Assembly (NCBI GenBank): GCA_013036095.1
Contig: JAAXCW010000004.1
Location: 186,001-250,000, forward strand
From: Vulcanimicrobiota bacterium
Lineage (GTDB): Bacteria; Vulcanimicrobiota; Vulcanimicrobiia; Vulcanimicrobiales; Vulcanimicrobiaceae
DNA: 64,000 bases
Direction: 5' to 3'
Positions 1 to 8,185 of the stretch are shown piece after piece; position 1 is the first letter of the stretch, and every line of letters begins with the position of its first letter. The position numbers and the translations under genes are program-made. The notes below the pieces were generated by a model, which saw nothing but the letters and a program-made list of their open reading frames with translations, did not search any database and was not told the DNA's origin.

Positions 1-795
1 GGTAACGTTTTCGTGCAGCAGCGCACCCGCAACGCCCGCCGCCGGGCCGGAAAGCAGCGTGAGAATCGGCCGCCGTTCCATTTCGCGCGCGTCCATCACG
101 CCGCCGTCGCTGCGCATCACCATGAGCGGCGAATCGATTGCGGCTTCGCGCACTGCGCCGGCCGTCATGCGTGCGGTGCGCACCATTTTCGGAAGAATCG
201 CCGCGTTGATCGCGGCCGTCCGCGTGCGCGCGCGCAAGCCGTACATCGTGCTCACGTCGTGGCCGCTGGTCGCGAACAGTCCGGCCTGCGATGCGATCGC
301 CACCGCATCGTTCTCGCCTTGGGGTCGATCGACCGAGAAAGCTTCGGTCGCGGCCAGAACCTCGGTTCCGCTTTGTTTGAGCGCGCCGACTGCCGTCTCG
401 ATGCTCTTGCGATCACGTACCGATGCGAACGCAAATTTGGGCTCGAACGGAAGTCCCGGCGCCAGCTGCAATCGTCCAAAACGCATCTGCATGCGCGCGA
501 GCGGTCCGAGCCCGTTCAGTAAACCCAGGACGCCGACTTGCGCGACGTCGCCTTCGAGCAGCGCGTTGGTGGCTTGCGTCGTGGAATGCGCGATGAACGA
601 AACCTCGGCTGGATCGATTGTTCCGTCGGAAAAGAGCCGCGCAATTCCGTCAACGATGCCGGCGGCGACGCCTGCCGCCGCAGCATGCGTCGTCGGCACT
701 TTTACTCGCGCCACAACTTCCCGGCTCTGGGCATCTATCGCAACAACGTCGGTGAACGTTCCCCCAACGTCCACACCGAGGCGCAATTTACGCAT
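1..795 (-). CDS. Hydantoinase A / 5-oxoprolinase family protein (3' end cut by window edge)
   Basis: The minus strand reads from ATG at 795 to the window edge without a stop, about 265 codons. The N-terminus carries LGVDVGGTFTDVVAID, the ASKHA-fold phosphate-binding signature of the hydantoinase A N-terminal domain. HSTTQATNALLEGD follows near residue 90, and the visible part ends in LLSGPAAGVAGALL, a second nucleotide-binding motif of the same family. Members hydrolyse cyclic amides such as hydantoins or 5-oxoproline in an ATP-dependent way. The substrate cannot be told from this fragment. The start overlaps the end of the upstream methyltransferase gene by 8 bases, so the two are probably cotranscribed. 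The C-terminal two thirds of a usual ~650-700 residue protein lie outside the window. Confidence 0.85.
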   Translation of the reverse strand, partial: MRKLRLGVDVGGTFTDVVAIDAQSREVVARVKVPTTHAAAAGVAAGIVDGIARLFSDGTIDPAEVSFIAHSTTQATNALLEGDVAQVGVLGLLNGLGPLARMQMRFGRLQLAPGLPFEPKFAFASVRDRKSIETAVGALKQSGTEVLAATEAFSVDRPQGENDAVAIASQAGLFATSGHDVSTMYGLRARTRTAAINAAILPKMVRTARMTAGAVREAAIDSPLMVMRSDGGVMDAREMERRPILTLLSGPAAGVAGALLHENVT

Positions 796-1519
796 CGGCA
801 CGCAGTACGTAGCAGACCATGGCGAGCGAAACGCGTCCGCCTTGCGCGAACCGATCGAACAACGCCGAAGCTTCGCCGCGCAGCTCGTCCGCTCGCGCTC
901 CATCGCGCGGCAGATACGACGTCGATGCCATGCGACCGAGCATCTCCGCACGGTGCAAACTTTGCGCGTAAGCATGCTCGCTACGCGTGCAGTTCAGTCC
1001 CGCAAGCCGCGCAAAGCTCGTCAGCGCTTCGGCGCGTCTCTTTTCGATAGGCTCTGTTGAATAACGGCGCACGAGGTCGCCATAGGCCGCCGCGAACGGG
1101 TCGCTTTCGTTGCGCTCGTATTGCAGCACGGCGATGCGCCGGCGGCTGATGCGTTTGAACTCCGCGATCGCCGCTTGCGGCTCGAACCAGTGGAAGGCCT
1201 GAAACGCCGCGGCAATATCAACGGAGCGATCGGGCAAGCGCGTATCTTCACCCGTTCCGTCAATCCACTCGATGCGCGGATCGGGCTCGGCTTGTTCGGC
1301 CATCGAATGATTCGGCTCGACTGCAATGACGGTCGCGCCGCGCTCCGCGAGCAATCGCGATGCGATGCCCGTGCCCGCGCCGATGTCGGCGATCGTCAGT
1401 TTTTCGGGCGGTCCCATTCCGTCGAGCAGCGCGTCGAGCGCTTCTGCCGGATACCCGGGACGGTTCTTCGCGTAGGCCGCCGCGCGGGACGAGAAGCGTT
1501 CCGACGGGCGATCGATCAC
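788..1519 (-). CDS. Class I SAM-dependent methyltransferase
   Basis: A 243-residue protein with the Rossmann-type methyltransferase motif I ADIGAGTGIASRLL near residues 44-57, an acidic residue after beta 2 (VIAVEPNHSM), and DIAAAFQAFHWF at the motif IV position. This is the methyltransferase type 11/25 layout. The target is unknown. The gene begins with GTG at 1519 in a GTGA overlap with the stop of the permease-PDZ gene, and its stop overlaps the ATG of the hydantoinase gene. It therefore sits in the middle of a tight minus-strand operon. Confidence 0.82.
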   Translation of the reverse strand: MIDRPSERFSSRAAAYAKNRPGYPAEALDALLDGMGPPEKLTIADIGAGTGIASRLLAERGATVIAVEPNHSMAEQAEPDPRIEWIDGTGEDTRLPDRSVDIAAAFQAFHWFEPQAAIAEFKRISRRRIAVLQYERNESDPFAAAYGDLVRRYSTEPIEKRRAEALTSFARLAGLNCTRSEHAYAQSLHRAEMLGRMASTSYLPRDGARADELRGEASALFDRFAQGGRVSLAMVCYVLRADA

Positions 1520-3522
1520 GACGCAAACGGGGCGCCGAGTTGCACGGCAATCGTCGACCCGGCGCGTTCGAGCTGAAACGAATGTGGTTTTCCGTCATAC
1601 GCACGCGCTTGCGTTTGGTAGGTGCCGTACATCCACCAATCGAGTCCGTCCAACTTGTCTACGATATCGTCGGTGCGCATGCCCGCGGCATACGCCGGGC
1701 CGCCTGCGCGCACGTACGCGCGCATATTTCCGTCCACGGTTTTGTAGAGCGCGTAATAATAGGAAGGCGGATCGCCCGGCGCAAACGCCAGACCGCGCTG
1801 CTGCAGATTGCTCCAGCGCTGCGGGTTGCTCTGCGCCCAGCCCAGCAAACGGTCCACGCCCTGGCGCGCCAGCTGCGCGGCGTCCGCCGCCGAAGGTTGC
1901 GCGAAAATGGCATGATCGTGCCACTCCGTCACTTCCCAGCCGCCGCAATCAAAAAGCTGGACGCCGATATCTACGTCGGTTCCTTCGATTAACGTGAAAC
2001 GCGTCGACGTTACATTCACGTAGGCCGCATAGCGCTTTGCCGAGCAATCCGAACCGTTCGGATTGTCTTGCTGTGCGAAGACTTGCGTGCCCGGCGCGCT
2101 TCGCAACGCTTCAACGACCGCGGGGACGGACGCTTGCGCATCGGAAGAACCATCGGACCCGACCGCTATGCGTGATGCGGCCGACGGCCCGGCAAACATT
2201 CCCGGCGTGGTGGGCTCCTGCGCGCTCGCGGCCGGAATCATGGCCGTAAAAGGATGCACGCCAAACAGACGCGGTGACGCCGTCACGACGACGATGCACG
2301 CGACAATCGCAACGGCGACTTGATACGGCAGTGTGCGTTTGGTGATCTCGACGATCTGGACACCCGTGAAATTGGCAACCCATACGTTCGCGGTGTTCGT
2401 GGGATCACACACGTTCTGAACCTGAACGACCGCCATAACGGCGGCAACCAAAATAACGGGCGGCAACGCGTGGCCCGACAGCAGAATCGTGAAGACTGCA
2501 ATGCCGACGCCCACCGGATTGAGCGGCCCGCGATAGAGCGTGAGCGGACTGAGAATGCCGAAAATGACGACATAAACAAACGGGTTGTGCAAAATTTGCA
2601 TGGCCCCGAGCCCGCGAAGCGCGGCCACAAACTCAGGCGTCTGCGTGGCTGTATACAGCATGCCGATCCCGATGAACAGCACGATCGCCGGCGCAACGTC
2701 CTCGACACCGCGGATCGCCGCCGCCGTTAACGTTTGAACCGCGTGTGACGGGCGCGTCGTCAGCGCTCCGTAGATTGCCGATATCGCAAACGCCACGACC
2801 GGATCCATGTGAAATGCGAAGTAGAGGACGATCGGAAGTATCGGCGCGATCAGCGCGTATGCCGGCACGTGCCGGTCTTGCAGCTCTTTCTTCGCGCGCA
2901 CGGCCCAAGTGGCGTATCCTCGCGCATTCCGGAACGATACAAACGCGTACACCAGGAGCGCAATCAGGTCTATTGCCGCCAAATCGATGGCATAGGAGTA
3001 CATTTGCTGCTGGTTCACGCCGAAGAACTTCGTGTAAAACGTCCAGTTGACGATGTTAAAGATAAACCCAAGCGCGAACGCCATCAAGAACATCGTCGCG
3101 GTAATTTTTCTCGGCACACCGATCGTCATCATAATCGGCAGGACGATCGAGCCGACCATGATGATCGCGCCGAGGCCCGAGAGCGACACGAACAATAGTG
3201 CAACAACGGCGCTGAGCGCTAGCGCGACCGCCAGCGGCTGTTCCCCGCCAAACTCGGCCGCGAAGTTTACGATGGCGCGTGCGATTCCGGTATCGAGGGT
3301 CACCCGCGCGAGCAGCGCACCGAAAATGACTGCGACGTAGACTTTGACGAGCGCGGCTGCGCCCGTTACGACAATCGTTCCCACGCCCGTGATCGGCACG
3401 CCCGTTACGAGCGCCATGAGCACCGCCATCGCCGGTAACGCGAGCAAAGCAGGAACCTTCCGCGTGTACATCAGCGCCGCGAAAACCAGGAAGACGATGA
3501 GGATTAGCAGAGGTGCGATCAC
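1516..3522 (-). CDS. Anion/citrate-type permease fused to a C-terminal PDZ-like domain
   Basis: The best start is GTG at 3522: GAGGGGAACTC lies immediately upstream, and the frame further upstream only translates a dispersed repeat and a hairpin. The product is about 668 residues. Residues 1 to ~430 are a polytopic membrane protein with roughly eleven hydrophobic segments and small-residue-rich loops such as SLSGLGAIIMVGSI and CDPTNTANVWVANF. This resembles permeases of the ion-transporter superfamily (GntP, DcuC, CitMHS). A Cys-containing, probably extracytoplasmic stretch follows, and the last ~75 residues read as a PDZ domain (AGGPAYAAGMRTDDIVDKLD). Such a fusion is not a standard family architecture. 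The transported anion is unknown. It lies downstream of the GH20 gene, separated by a hairpin and a repeat. Confidence 0.75.
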   Translation of the reverse strand: MIAPLLILIVFLVFAALMYTRKVPALLALPAMAVLMALVTGVPITGVGTIVVTGAAALVKVYVAVIFGALLARVTLDTGIARAIVNFAAEFGGEQPLAVALALSAVVALLFVSLSGLGAIIMVGSIVLPIMMTIGVPRKITATMFLMAFALGFIFNIVNWTFYTKFFGVNQQQMYSYAIDLAAIDLIALLVYAFVSFRNARGYATWAVRAKKELQDRHVPAYALIAPILPIVLYFAFHMDPVVAFAISAIYGALTTRPSHAVQTLTAAAIRGVEDVAPAIVLFIGIGMLYTATQTPEFVAALRGLGAMQILHNPFVYVVIFGILSPLTLYRGPLNPVGVGIAVFTILLSGHALPPVILVAAVMAVVQVQNVCDPTNTANVWVANFTGVQIVEITKRTLPYQVAVAIVACIVVVTASPRLFGVHPFTAMIPAASAQEPTTPGMFAGPSAASRIAVGSDGSSDAQASVPAVVEALRSAPGTQVFAQQDNPNGSDCSAKRYAAYVNVTSTRFTLIEGTDVDIGVQLFDCGGWEVTEWHDHAIFAQPSAADAAQLARQGVDRLLGWAQSNPQRWSNLQQRGLAFAPGDPPSYYYALYKTVDGNMRAYVRAGGPAYAAGMRTDDIVDKLDGLDWWMYGTYQTQARAYDGKPHSFQLERAGSTIAVQLGAPFAS

Positions 3523-3538
3523 GAGTTCCCCTCGACTT

Positions 3539-3555
3539 GGGCACCTGTGGTGCCC
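3539..3555. other. Short perfect hairpin between GH20 and permease genes
   Basis: A 7-bp perfect inverted repeat, gggcacc and ggtgccc, with a 3-base loop sits just 5' of the ribosome-binding site of the permease gene on the minus strand. There is no T-run, so it is a weak candidate for an attenuator or RNA processing site rather than a classical terminator. Confidence 0.5.
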
Positions 3556-3563
3556 TGCTCGGG

Positions 3564-3591
3564 GTCCTTCGACAGGCTCAGGATGACACGA
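3564..3591. repeat. Dispersed intergenic repeat of the 'cctgagcctgtcgaagg' type
   Basis: On the minus strand the sequence reads gtcatcctgagcctgtcga followed by aggaccc. This motif is known as a dispersed short repeat in many bacterial genomes and commonly translates to HPEPVEG in over-extended gene models. Only one copy of this type was found here. It occupies the gap between the GH20 gene and the permease gene. Confidence 0.65.
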
Positions 3592-3595
3592 CTGT

Positions 3596-5572
3596 CTACC
3601 ATGGCAAGTCGGGGAGCGGTTTGCCAGCATTGTAATCCAGCGTCATCGCATATATCTTATCGGCACGCTCGATGTTTTGCTCAGCGGCGATGTCGTATCG
3701 CTGCAAGTTGCCGGCCAAGTGGCTTTCGCGATTCTCGTACCGCCATGCCGCAGCGTAGAGCGGCCTTATCTCTTCGTACCGGTCGCGCAGCTCCCAAAAC
3801 CAATATTTGGTCCACAAGAGATCGCGTCCGGTTGGAGAGTGCGGCTTGCCGGCTTGCGCTTGCGCCTCGGCATAATAATCGCGAATCTCCTGCGCGGCCT
3901 GGAACTTGCGGCCGATGAAATCGTACTTCCGCGCGGCTAGAAACATCACGCGCGCGGCGTTCGCATGAAGCGGCGGTCTGTTTTGCAGCAAGTGCTGCTC
4001 GGCGTCTTCGGCCTCTAACCGCAACGCACGCAGGTCGAGCTTCGCCATGTGGGCCGACGCGTGCGAATCGAATGGGTCCGCCCAAAAAAGATAATTGCTC
4101 GAGTAGCTGTAGTCATCGGCCATCCGCGACTGCACGTCGGCGAGATCGGCAACATCGCGCCCGTAACGCGCGTCGCTGCTTCCGAAAAATGCGTTTGGAA
4201 AATCGGCCTGAAACCGCGCCGGGTCGACCGACCGCCGCTCCCAACCGCTCGCCGCGGAATACAGCACCGGATACCAGGTCGCTTCAAACAGCGACTCGCC
4301 GTCGTCGTGCCAGATAGTTTGAAAGAGGCCGAGGACGTGCGAGGCTTTGCCCTCGTCAATGAATGTCCGCGCGTTGAGGAGCGCGGACTTGATGTCGGGA
4401 TAGACCTGGTTCCAGTTGTGATCGCCCGGCGCAACCATTTGCGCAAAGCCGCCCGACGCAATCAGATCGATATATTTTTGAAAACTCTTTTCGGTGCCGT
4501 AGTGCCAGTTGATAACAACGGTGCTCTTCGGGATCATCGTCATGATGGCCGGATCGTTTTCGATGCCGTCATCCCACACCATCATACGAGCCCCGGAAGG
4601 CGCTATGAGCCGGTTCATCATCGTCAAATGAGCGGCGTAGACTTGGCTTAGGCCACGCTGCGCGACCAGCGTTTTACTTTGCCCCAGCCCGAGTACCGAC
4701 GTTTCATCGGAACCAATGTGAAAAAACGCGGGATGCGGAATGACCGCAAGCTCGTCGCGCACGAGCTGCGTGAGATATTCCATAGAAAGCGGCGAGGCGG
4801 GGCTCAATAAGAAATCGTGTCGGAACTCTGCCGCGGTCGCGTATTTTTCAACCGTGAGCGTATTGTGCATGTGTGCGAAGCTCTGCTGCTCCGGAATGAA
4901 CGTGACGTGGTAGCGCTTCGCATAATCGTAGAGCTCGCGTAACTGCGCGGGCGTGATGCCGTCGAGGGGAGCCGGCAACGGATTTCGCGGATCGACGAAG
5001 ACGTGTTCCATGTACGGCGAGTAGCCGTTCATTTTGAAAGCCGCGATGGTGCGAATACGCTCTTTGAAGTACCGCATGTTCGGCAGCGGCCCGCGTGAAA
5101 CGTCGTCGCTTAGCACGCGCCACTTCAAAGCAGGCGCGTCGGAAATATCAATGCACGGCAGAACCCATTTGCGGTTTTCGCGTTGCGGCAATTGCGCGAG
5201 AGTCATCGCCGCGTAGAATGTTCCGTCGCGATCGCCCGACTGGATACGGATCCCATCCCCGGTGACGCGTAAACGGTAAGACTGTTGCGGCAGTGCCGCA
5301 TGTCTTATTGTTAGATCGGACTTCGTGGAAAGGATGCTACCTAATGAATATGATCCACGTTTAATAGTACTGCGTTCTTCAACGTATGGCTGCAAGACCG
5401 GGATGCCGAGCGCCCGCCATCGCTCATTTATTTCATCCAGCGCAGCTGGATCAAAATCTTTCGGCGTAATGAACGAATACGGACCACTTATCGGAAGAAC
5501 ACAATTCGCTGCTTGCACCGATTGTGGCTGTGGCAACAAGTGCAGCGAGAGCACCGCTGCGAGCAGGAACAC
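3596..5572 (-). CDS. Glycoside hydrolase family 20 beta-N-acetylhexosaminidase-like protein
   Basis: A 658-residue protein with a GTG start at 5572 and a signal peptide (FLLAAVLSLHLLPQPQSVQA). Residues ~20-140 form the small GH20 b domain, and ~145-470 the catalytic TIM barrel. The family's adjacent Asp-Glu pair is visible as FFHIGSDET (D289, E290): Asp positions the substrate N-acetyl group and Glu is the acid/base. A helical C-terminal region of ~180 residues follows. The enzyme would remove terminal N-acetylhexosamines from chitin-like or peptidoglycan-derived oligosaccharides outside the cytoplasm. The start lies one base beyond the stop of the upstream small gene, which suggests translational coupling. 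Confidence 0.88.
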   Translation of the reverse strand: MFLLAAVLSLHLLPQPQSVQAANCVLPISGPYSFITPKDFDPAALDEINERWRALGIPVLQPYVEERSTIKRGSYSLGSILSTKSDLTIRHAALPQQSYRLRVTGDGIRIQSGDRDGTFYAAMTLAQLPQRENRKWVLPCIDISDAPALKWRVLSDDVSRGPLPNMRYFKERIRTIAAFKMNGYSPYMEHVFVDPRNPLPAPLDGITPAQLRELYDYAKRYHVTFIPEQQSFAHMHNTLTVEKYATAAEFRHDFLLSPASPLSMEYLTQLVRDELAVIPHPAFFHIGSDETSVLGLGQSKTLVAQRGLSQVYAAHLTMMNRLIAPSGARMMVWDDGIENDPAIMTMIPKSTVVINWHYGTEKSFQKYIDLIASGGFAQMVAPGDHNWNQVYPDIKSALLNARTFIDEGKASHVLGLFQTIWHDDGESLFEATWYPVLYSAASGWERRSVDPARFQADFPNAFFGSSDARYGRDVADLADVQSRMADDYSYSSNYLFWADPFDSHASAHMAKLDLRALRLEAEDAEQHLLQNRPPLHANAARVMFLAARKYDFIGRKFQAAQEIRDYYAEAQAQAGKPHSPTGRDLLWTKYWFWELRDRYEEIRPLYAAAWRYENRESHLAGNLQRYDIAAEQNIERADKIYAMTLDYNAGKPLPDLPW

Positions 5573-5573
5573 G

Positions 5574-5951
5574 CTACTTCTGAAGCATGGCCGCGTCGCG
5601 GCGGTCGAAGGCGTCGTTGATCGCTTTCAACGCATCGCCGGCCGGCCCGGACGCGTCGAGTTTTTTTGCAGCCGCGATCAGCGCCGCGTCGGCTTCGAGC
5701 ACGGCTTTGATGCGGTCTTCGTTGCGATCCTCATCGAAGATCCGGAACGCTTCCTGGTTCATGAACTCGCAGCGAAAAAGCACGGCTTCGTAGAGGGCCT
5801 TGTCCGCATCGGAGAGCGAATCCGCGGGAAGCGCGGCCAGCCGCTCGCCGACGTACGAGCGTACCTGCTCGTCGGAGGCGCGACACTCTTCCTCACCCTC
5901 GCATCCCGGAAAATCTGGGATATCGGCGCGAATCTCTTCCATTGCGTTCAT
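5574..5951 (-). CDS. Hypothetical acidic, helical protein (125 aa)
   Basis: The product is rich in Glu, Asp and Ala, carries a Cys-containing N-terminus (DFPGCEGEEECRAS), and is probably all helical. No signal peptide or membrane segment is visible. The N-terminal part resembles the short helical segments of putative zinc-finger/anti-sigma-like proteins, but no HxxxCxxC motif is present. It is the first gene of the minus-strand operon that continues into the GH20 enzyme (1-base gap), and it is divergent from the ECF sigma factor gene. I do not recognise a family. Confidence 0.6.
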   Translation of the reverse strand: MNAMEEIRADIPDFPGCEGEEECRASDEQVRSYVGERLAALPADSLSDADKALYEAVLFRCEFMNQEAFRIFDEDRNEDRIKAVLEADAALIAAAKKLDASGPAGDALKAINDAFDRRDAAMLQK

Positions 5952-6042
5952 CGCCCGAGCCTACGACACGGCAATCCGCAAGGCCCGCCGAAGCGTTAAC
6001 CAGACCGGGGGAACCTCCCAATGAAGCGAACCGAAATAGGCC
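5952..6042. promoter_or_regulatory. Divergent intergenic region upstream of the ECF sigma operon
   Basis: This 91-bp gap separates two divergent genes and must contain promoters for both. A gggggaacctccc inverted repeat at about 6006-6018 contains GGAACC, the typical -35 core of ECF promoters. If it serves the sigma gene, transcription would begin close to 6040, which favours the ATG at 6064 over the TTG at 6043 as the sigma start. No convincing -10 is visible. Confidence 0.35.
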
Positions 6043-6573
6043 TTGGAAAACGCCGCCCGGCTCATGGCACGCGTACGGACGAAAGACGCGGCCGCGTTCG
6101 AGACGTTGTATGATGCGTATCACCGCCTGGTGTACGGCATCGCTTTTCGCGTTGTCGGCGATGCAACCGCGGCCGAGGACGTCACGCAAGCCGTCTTCCT
6201 TAAGATATGGACAGCGCCCGAACGTTTCGCTGAGGGAAATTTCGGAGGCTGGCTCGCGCGCGTCGCGCGCAATCAGGCCCTCGATTCCCTGCGCCGCAAA
6301 TCGCACGCGGAGACCGAACTGAGCGACGCGATGCCCGCTAGCGATCTGCTCGAAGAACGGGTCTTTTCTGAAATTGACGCCGACAAGGTTCGCCGCGCCC
6401 TTGCGCAGCTGCCCGCCGAGCAACGTGAACCGATCGAGCAAGGTTTTTTCGGCGGCATCACCCATGCGGAGATCGCGCGGCGCAGCGGCATCCCACTCGG
6501 TACGATAAAAACGCGAATACGCGCGGGGCTTGGAAAACTGCGAAGCGCGCTTGAGGGTACGGTGAGCGTATGA
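6043..6573 (+). CDS. ECF-type RNA polymerase sigma factor
   Basis: A 176-residue protein with sigma70 region 2 at about residues 20-85 (AFETLYDAYHRLVYGIAFRV, then DVTQAVFLKIW) and region 4 at about 115-170 (LPAEQREPIEQGFFGGITHA, with the helix-turn-helix AEIARRSGIPLGTIKTRIR). The length is normal for an ECF factor. The TTG at 6043 has AGG upstream; ATG at 6064 is the alternative. The stop overlaps the ATG of the anti-sigma gene (ATGA), a standard sigma/anti-sigma pair. This pairing places it near the RskA-controlled ECF groups (SigK-like). Confidence 0.9.
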   Translation: MENAARLMARVRTKDAAAFETLYDAYHRLVYGIAFRVVGDATAAEDVTQAVFLKIWTAPERFAEGNFGGWLARVARNQALDSLRRKSHAETELSDAMPASDLLEERVFSEIDADKVRRALAQLPAEQREPIEQGFFGGITHAEIARRSGIPLGTIKTRIRAGLGKLRSALEGTVSV

Positions 6574-7361
6574 GCGCACACGACGCCATGCTCGACGACG
6601 TCGCCGTCTACGCACTCGGCGCGCTTCCGCGCGATCAGGCGAGAGCCGTGCGCGAGCACATGGCGACCTGCCCGGAATGCACGGCGGAGTACCGGCGGCT
6701 CAAACCGGCGGTTGATGCAGTTGCGTACTCGGCCGAAGCGTGTCCGGATGCGGCCAGCGGCGCGGTCGTTCCCAGTCCACGGCTGAAAGCGCGCATCATG
6801 GATCAGGTTCGCGGCAGCGCTGCTGTGCGGCGTCTCTCGAACGTCGGTGAAATGCGCGCGGTGCGGCCGATCGTTTGGCCGGCTTACGCCGTCGCCGCGG
6901 CATGCTTGGCGATCGCGCTGGTGACGACCGCGTTCAACATCTCTTTAAATGAAGCCGTAAACTCCTCGAAGTCACAGCTCGCGCAACTCGACGCGCAAGC
7001 CAAGGTGCTGCATCGAAAGGTCGCCGCCCAAAGCATCGAGCTCGCCGACCTCACCTCGATCGATTCGCAGCGCTACGCGTTCGAAAACGGCGAAGTGGTG
7101 CGCCACGGAAACCGTTTGTACATTGCGATGCAATCGATGGGCACGCCGCCGCGCGGCAAGGTCTACCAGGCATGGATCATGCGCAAAGGCGGCAACGCGA
7201 TGACGCCGTCGGTCACGTTCATGCCCGATCGCAGCGGCGTCGCGGTCGTTCACGTTCCCGCCCCGGCTTCGCAAGTCGTCGAAGTCGCGGTAAGCATGGA
7301 GCCCGAGGGCGGAAGCAAACAGCCGACGAGCAAACCGGCCTTCGTTGTGAAGCTCACCTGA
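6570..7361 (+). CDS. Anti-sigma factor, zinc-binding N-terminus and RskA-type C-terminus
   Basis: A 263-residue protein. The N-terminal anti-sigma domain contains HMATCPEC (H30, C34, C37), the HxxxCxxC zinc motif. One transmembrane helix follows at about residues 92-114 (IVWPAYAVAAACLAIALVTT). After a helical linker (to ~155), the C-terminal part matches the RskA extracytoplasmic domain (GTPPRGKVYQAWIMRKGG, then VTFMPDRSGVAVVHV). It would hold the sigma factor at the membrane until an extracytoplasmic signal causes release, usually by regulated proteolysis. It is cotranscribed with the sigma gene by ATGA overlap. Confidence 0.9.
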   Translation: MSAHDAMLDDVAVYALGALPRDQARAVREHMATCPECTAEYRRLKPAVDAVAYSAEACPDAASGAVVPSPRLKARIMDQVRGSAAVRRLSNVGEMRAVRPIVWPAYAVAAACLAIALVTTAFNISLNEAVNSSKSQLAQLDAQAKVLHRKVAAQSIELADLTSIDSQRYAFENGEVVRHGNRLYIAMQSMGTPPRGKVYQAWIMRKGGNAMTPSVTFMPDRSGVAVVHVPAPASQVVEVAVSMEPEGGSKQPTSKPAFVVKLT

Positions 7362-8185
7362 GCGCGTACGAAGCGCGGCCGATTCGCCGGACCGACACCG
7401 CAGCCGCGCTGGCGTATCTCGACCGGAGTCCGTACGAAAACGTCTTTCTCAGTTGGGCCATCGCGTCTCCGACCACGCCCGCGTTTCGTCAGCGCCTGTA
7501 TGTGTACGCGGACGCGTCGAGCGTAAAAGGCGTCGCCTTTTTCGGACATCACGTCGTGGTCGCCGCCAACGAAGACGAAAGCATCGACGCTCTTGCCGCG
7601 GTAAAGACGGCAGCCAGCTTCGAGCGCATGATCGTCGGGCCGAGAAAAACGATCGAGCGGTATTGGGAGCGCGTCTCGGCGCGTCACGCGGCACCGCGCA
7701 TCACGCGAGAAAGCCAGCCGGTGCTGGCAGTTGACCGTCAGAACCTGCGCGGCAACACCACTGGAATTGTTGTGCGACGCGCACGTCTTGATGAATGGCA
7801 GACGGTCGCAATAAACTCCTCGGCAATGATCCGTGACGAGTTAGGATACGACCCGCGCGCGGGTTCGGCTGAGTTCGACGGCAACATACGTTCCGCCATC
7901 GAGCGGGGCACGTGGTGGGTCGGAGAGTTTGAGGAACGGCTCTGTTTCTATTGTAGTGAAGGCCCGCACAGCTCGCGCACGCTTCAGCTCCAAGGCATTT
8001 GGACGCCGCCCGATCTCCGCAAGCGCGGCTTGGGCTCGGCGGCCCTGTTCGGGATCTGCGACGCCTTACTAAACGAACACGCGACGCTTTCGCTCTACGT
8101 GAACGACTTCAATGCTGCCGGCCTCGCGCTTTACAAGTCGCTCGGCTTCCGGCAAGTCGCCGAATTTACGACGCTGCTCTTTTAA
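7358..8185 (+). CDS. Two-part GNAT N-acetyltransferase with DUF4081-like N-terminus, apparent CTG start
   Basis: The conserved reading frame includes AALAYLDRSPYENVFLSWAI near the beginning, typical of the N-terminal GNAT-like (DUF4081) half. It continues to a catalytic GNAT half ending in LRKRGLGSAALFGICDALL (acetyl-CoA loop, residues ~215-240) and ALYKSLGFRQVAEF. No ATG, GTG or TTG exists in frame between the upstream gene's coding region and GTG at about 7502, which would delete the N-terminal domain. CTG at 7358 overlaps the anti-sigma TGA as CTGA, the same geometry as the ATGA junctions elsewhere here. The substrate is unknown. Its 3' end overlaps the convergent methyltransferase gene by 20 bases. 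Confidence 0.75.
   Translation: MSAYEARPIRRTDTAAALAYLDRSPYENVFLSWAIASPTTPAFRQRLYVYADASSVKGVAFFGHHVVVAANEDESIDALAAVKTAASFERMIVGPRKTIERYWERVSARHAAPRITRESQPVLAVDRQNLRGNTTGIVVRRARLDEWQTVAINSSAMIRDELGYDPRAGSAEFDGNIRSAIERGTWWVGEFEERLCFYCSEGPHSSRTLQLQGIWTPPDLRKRGLGSAALFGICDALLNEHATLSLYVNDFNAAGLALYKSLGFRQVAEFTTLLF

Noticed and set aside
59-1060. Long plus-strand open frames across the left edge
   Set aside because: They lie opposite the hydantoinase A and methyltransferase genes, whose minus-strand frames give clear family motifs; high GC makes antisense frames long.
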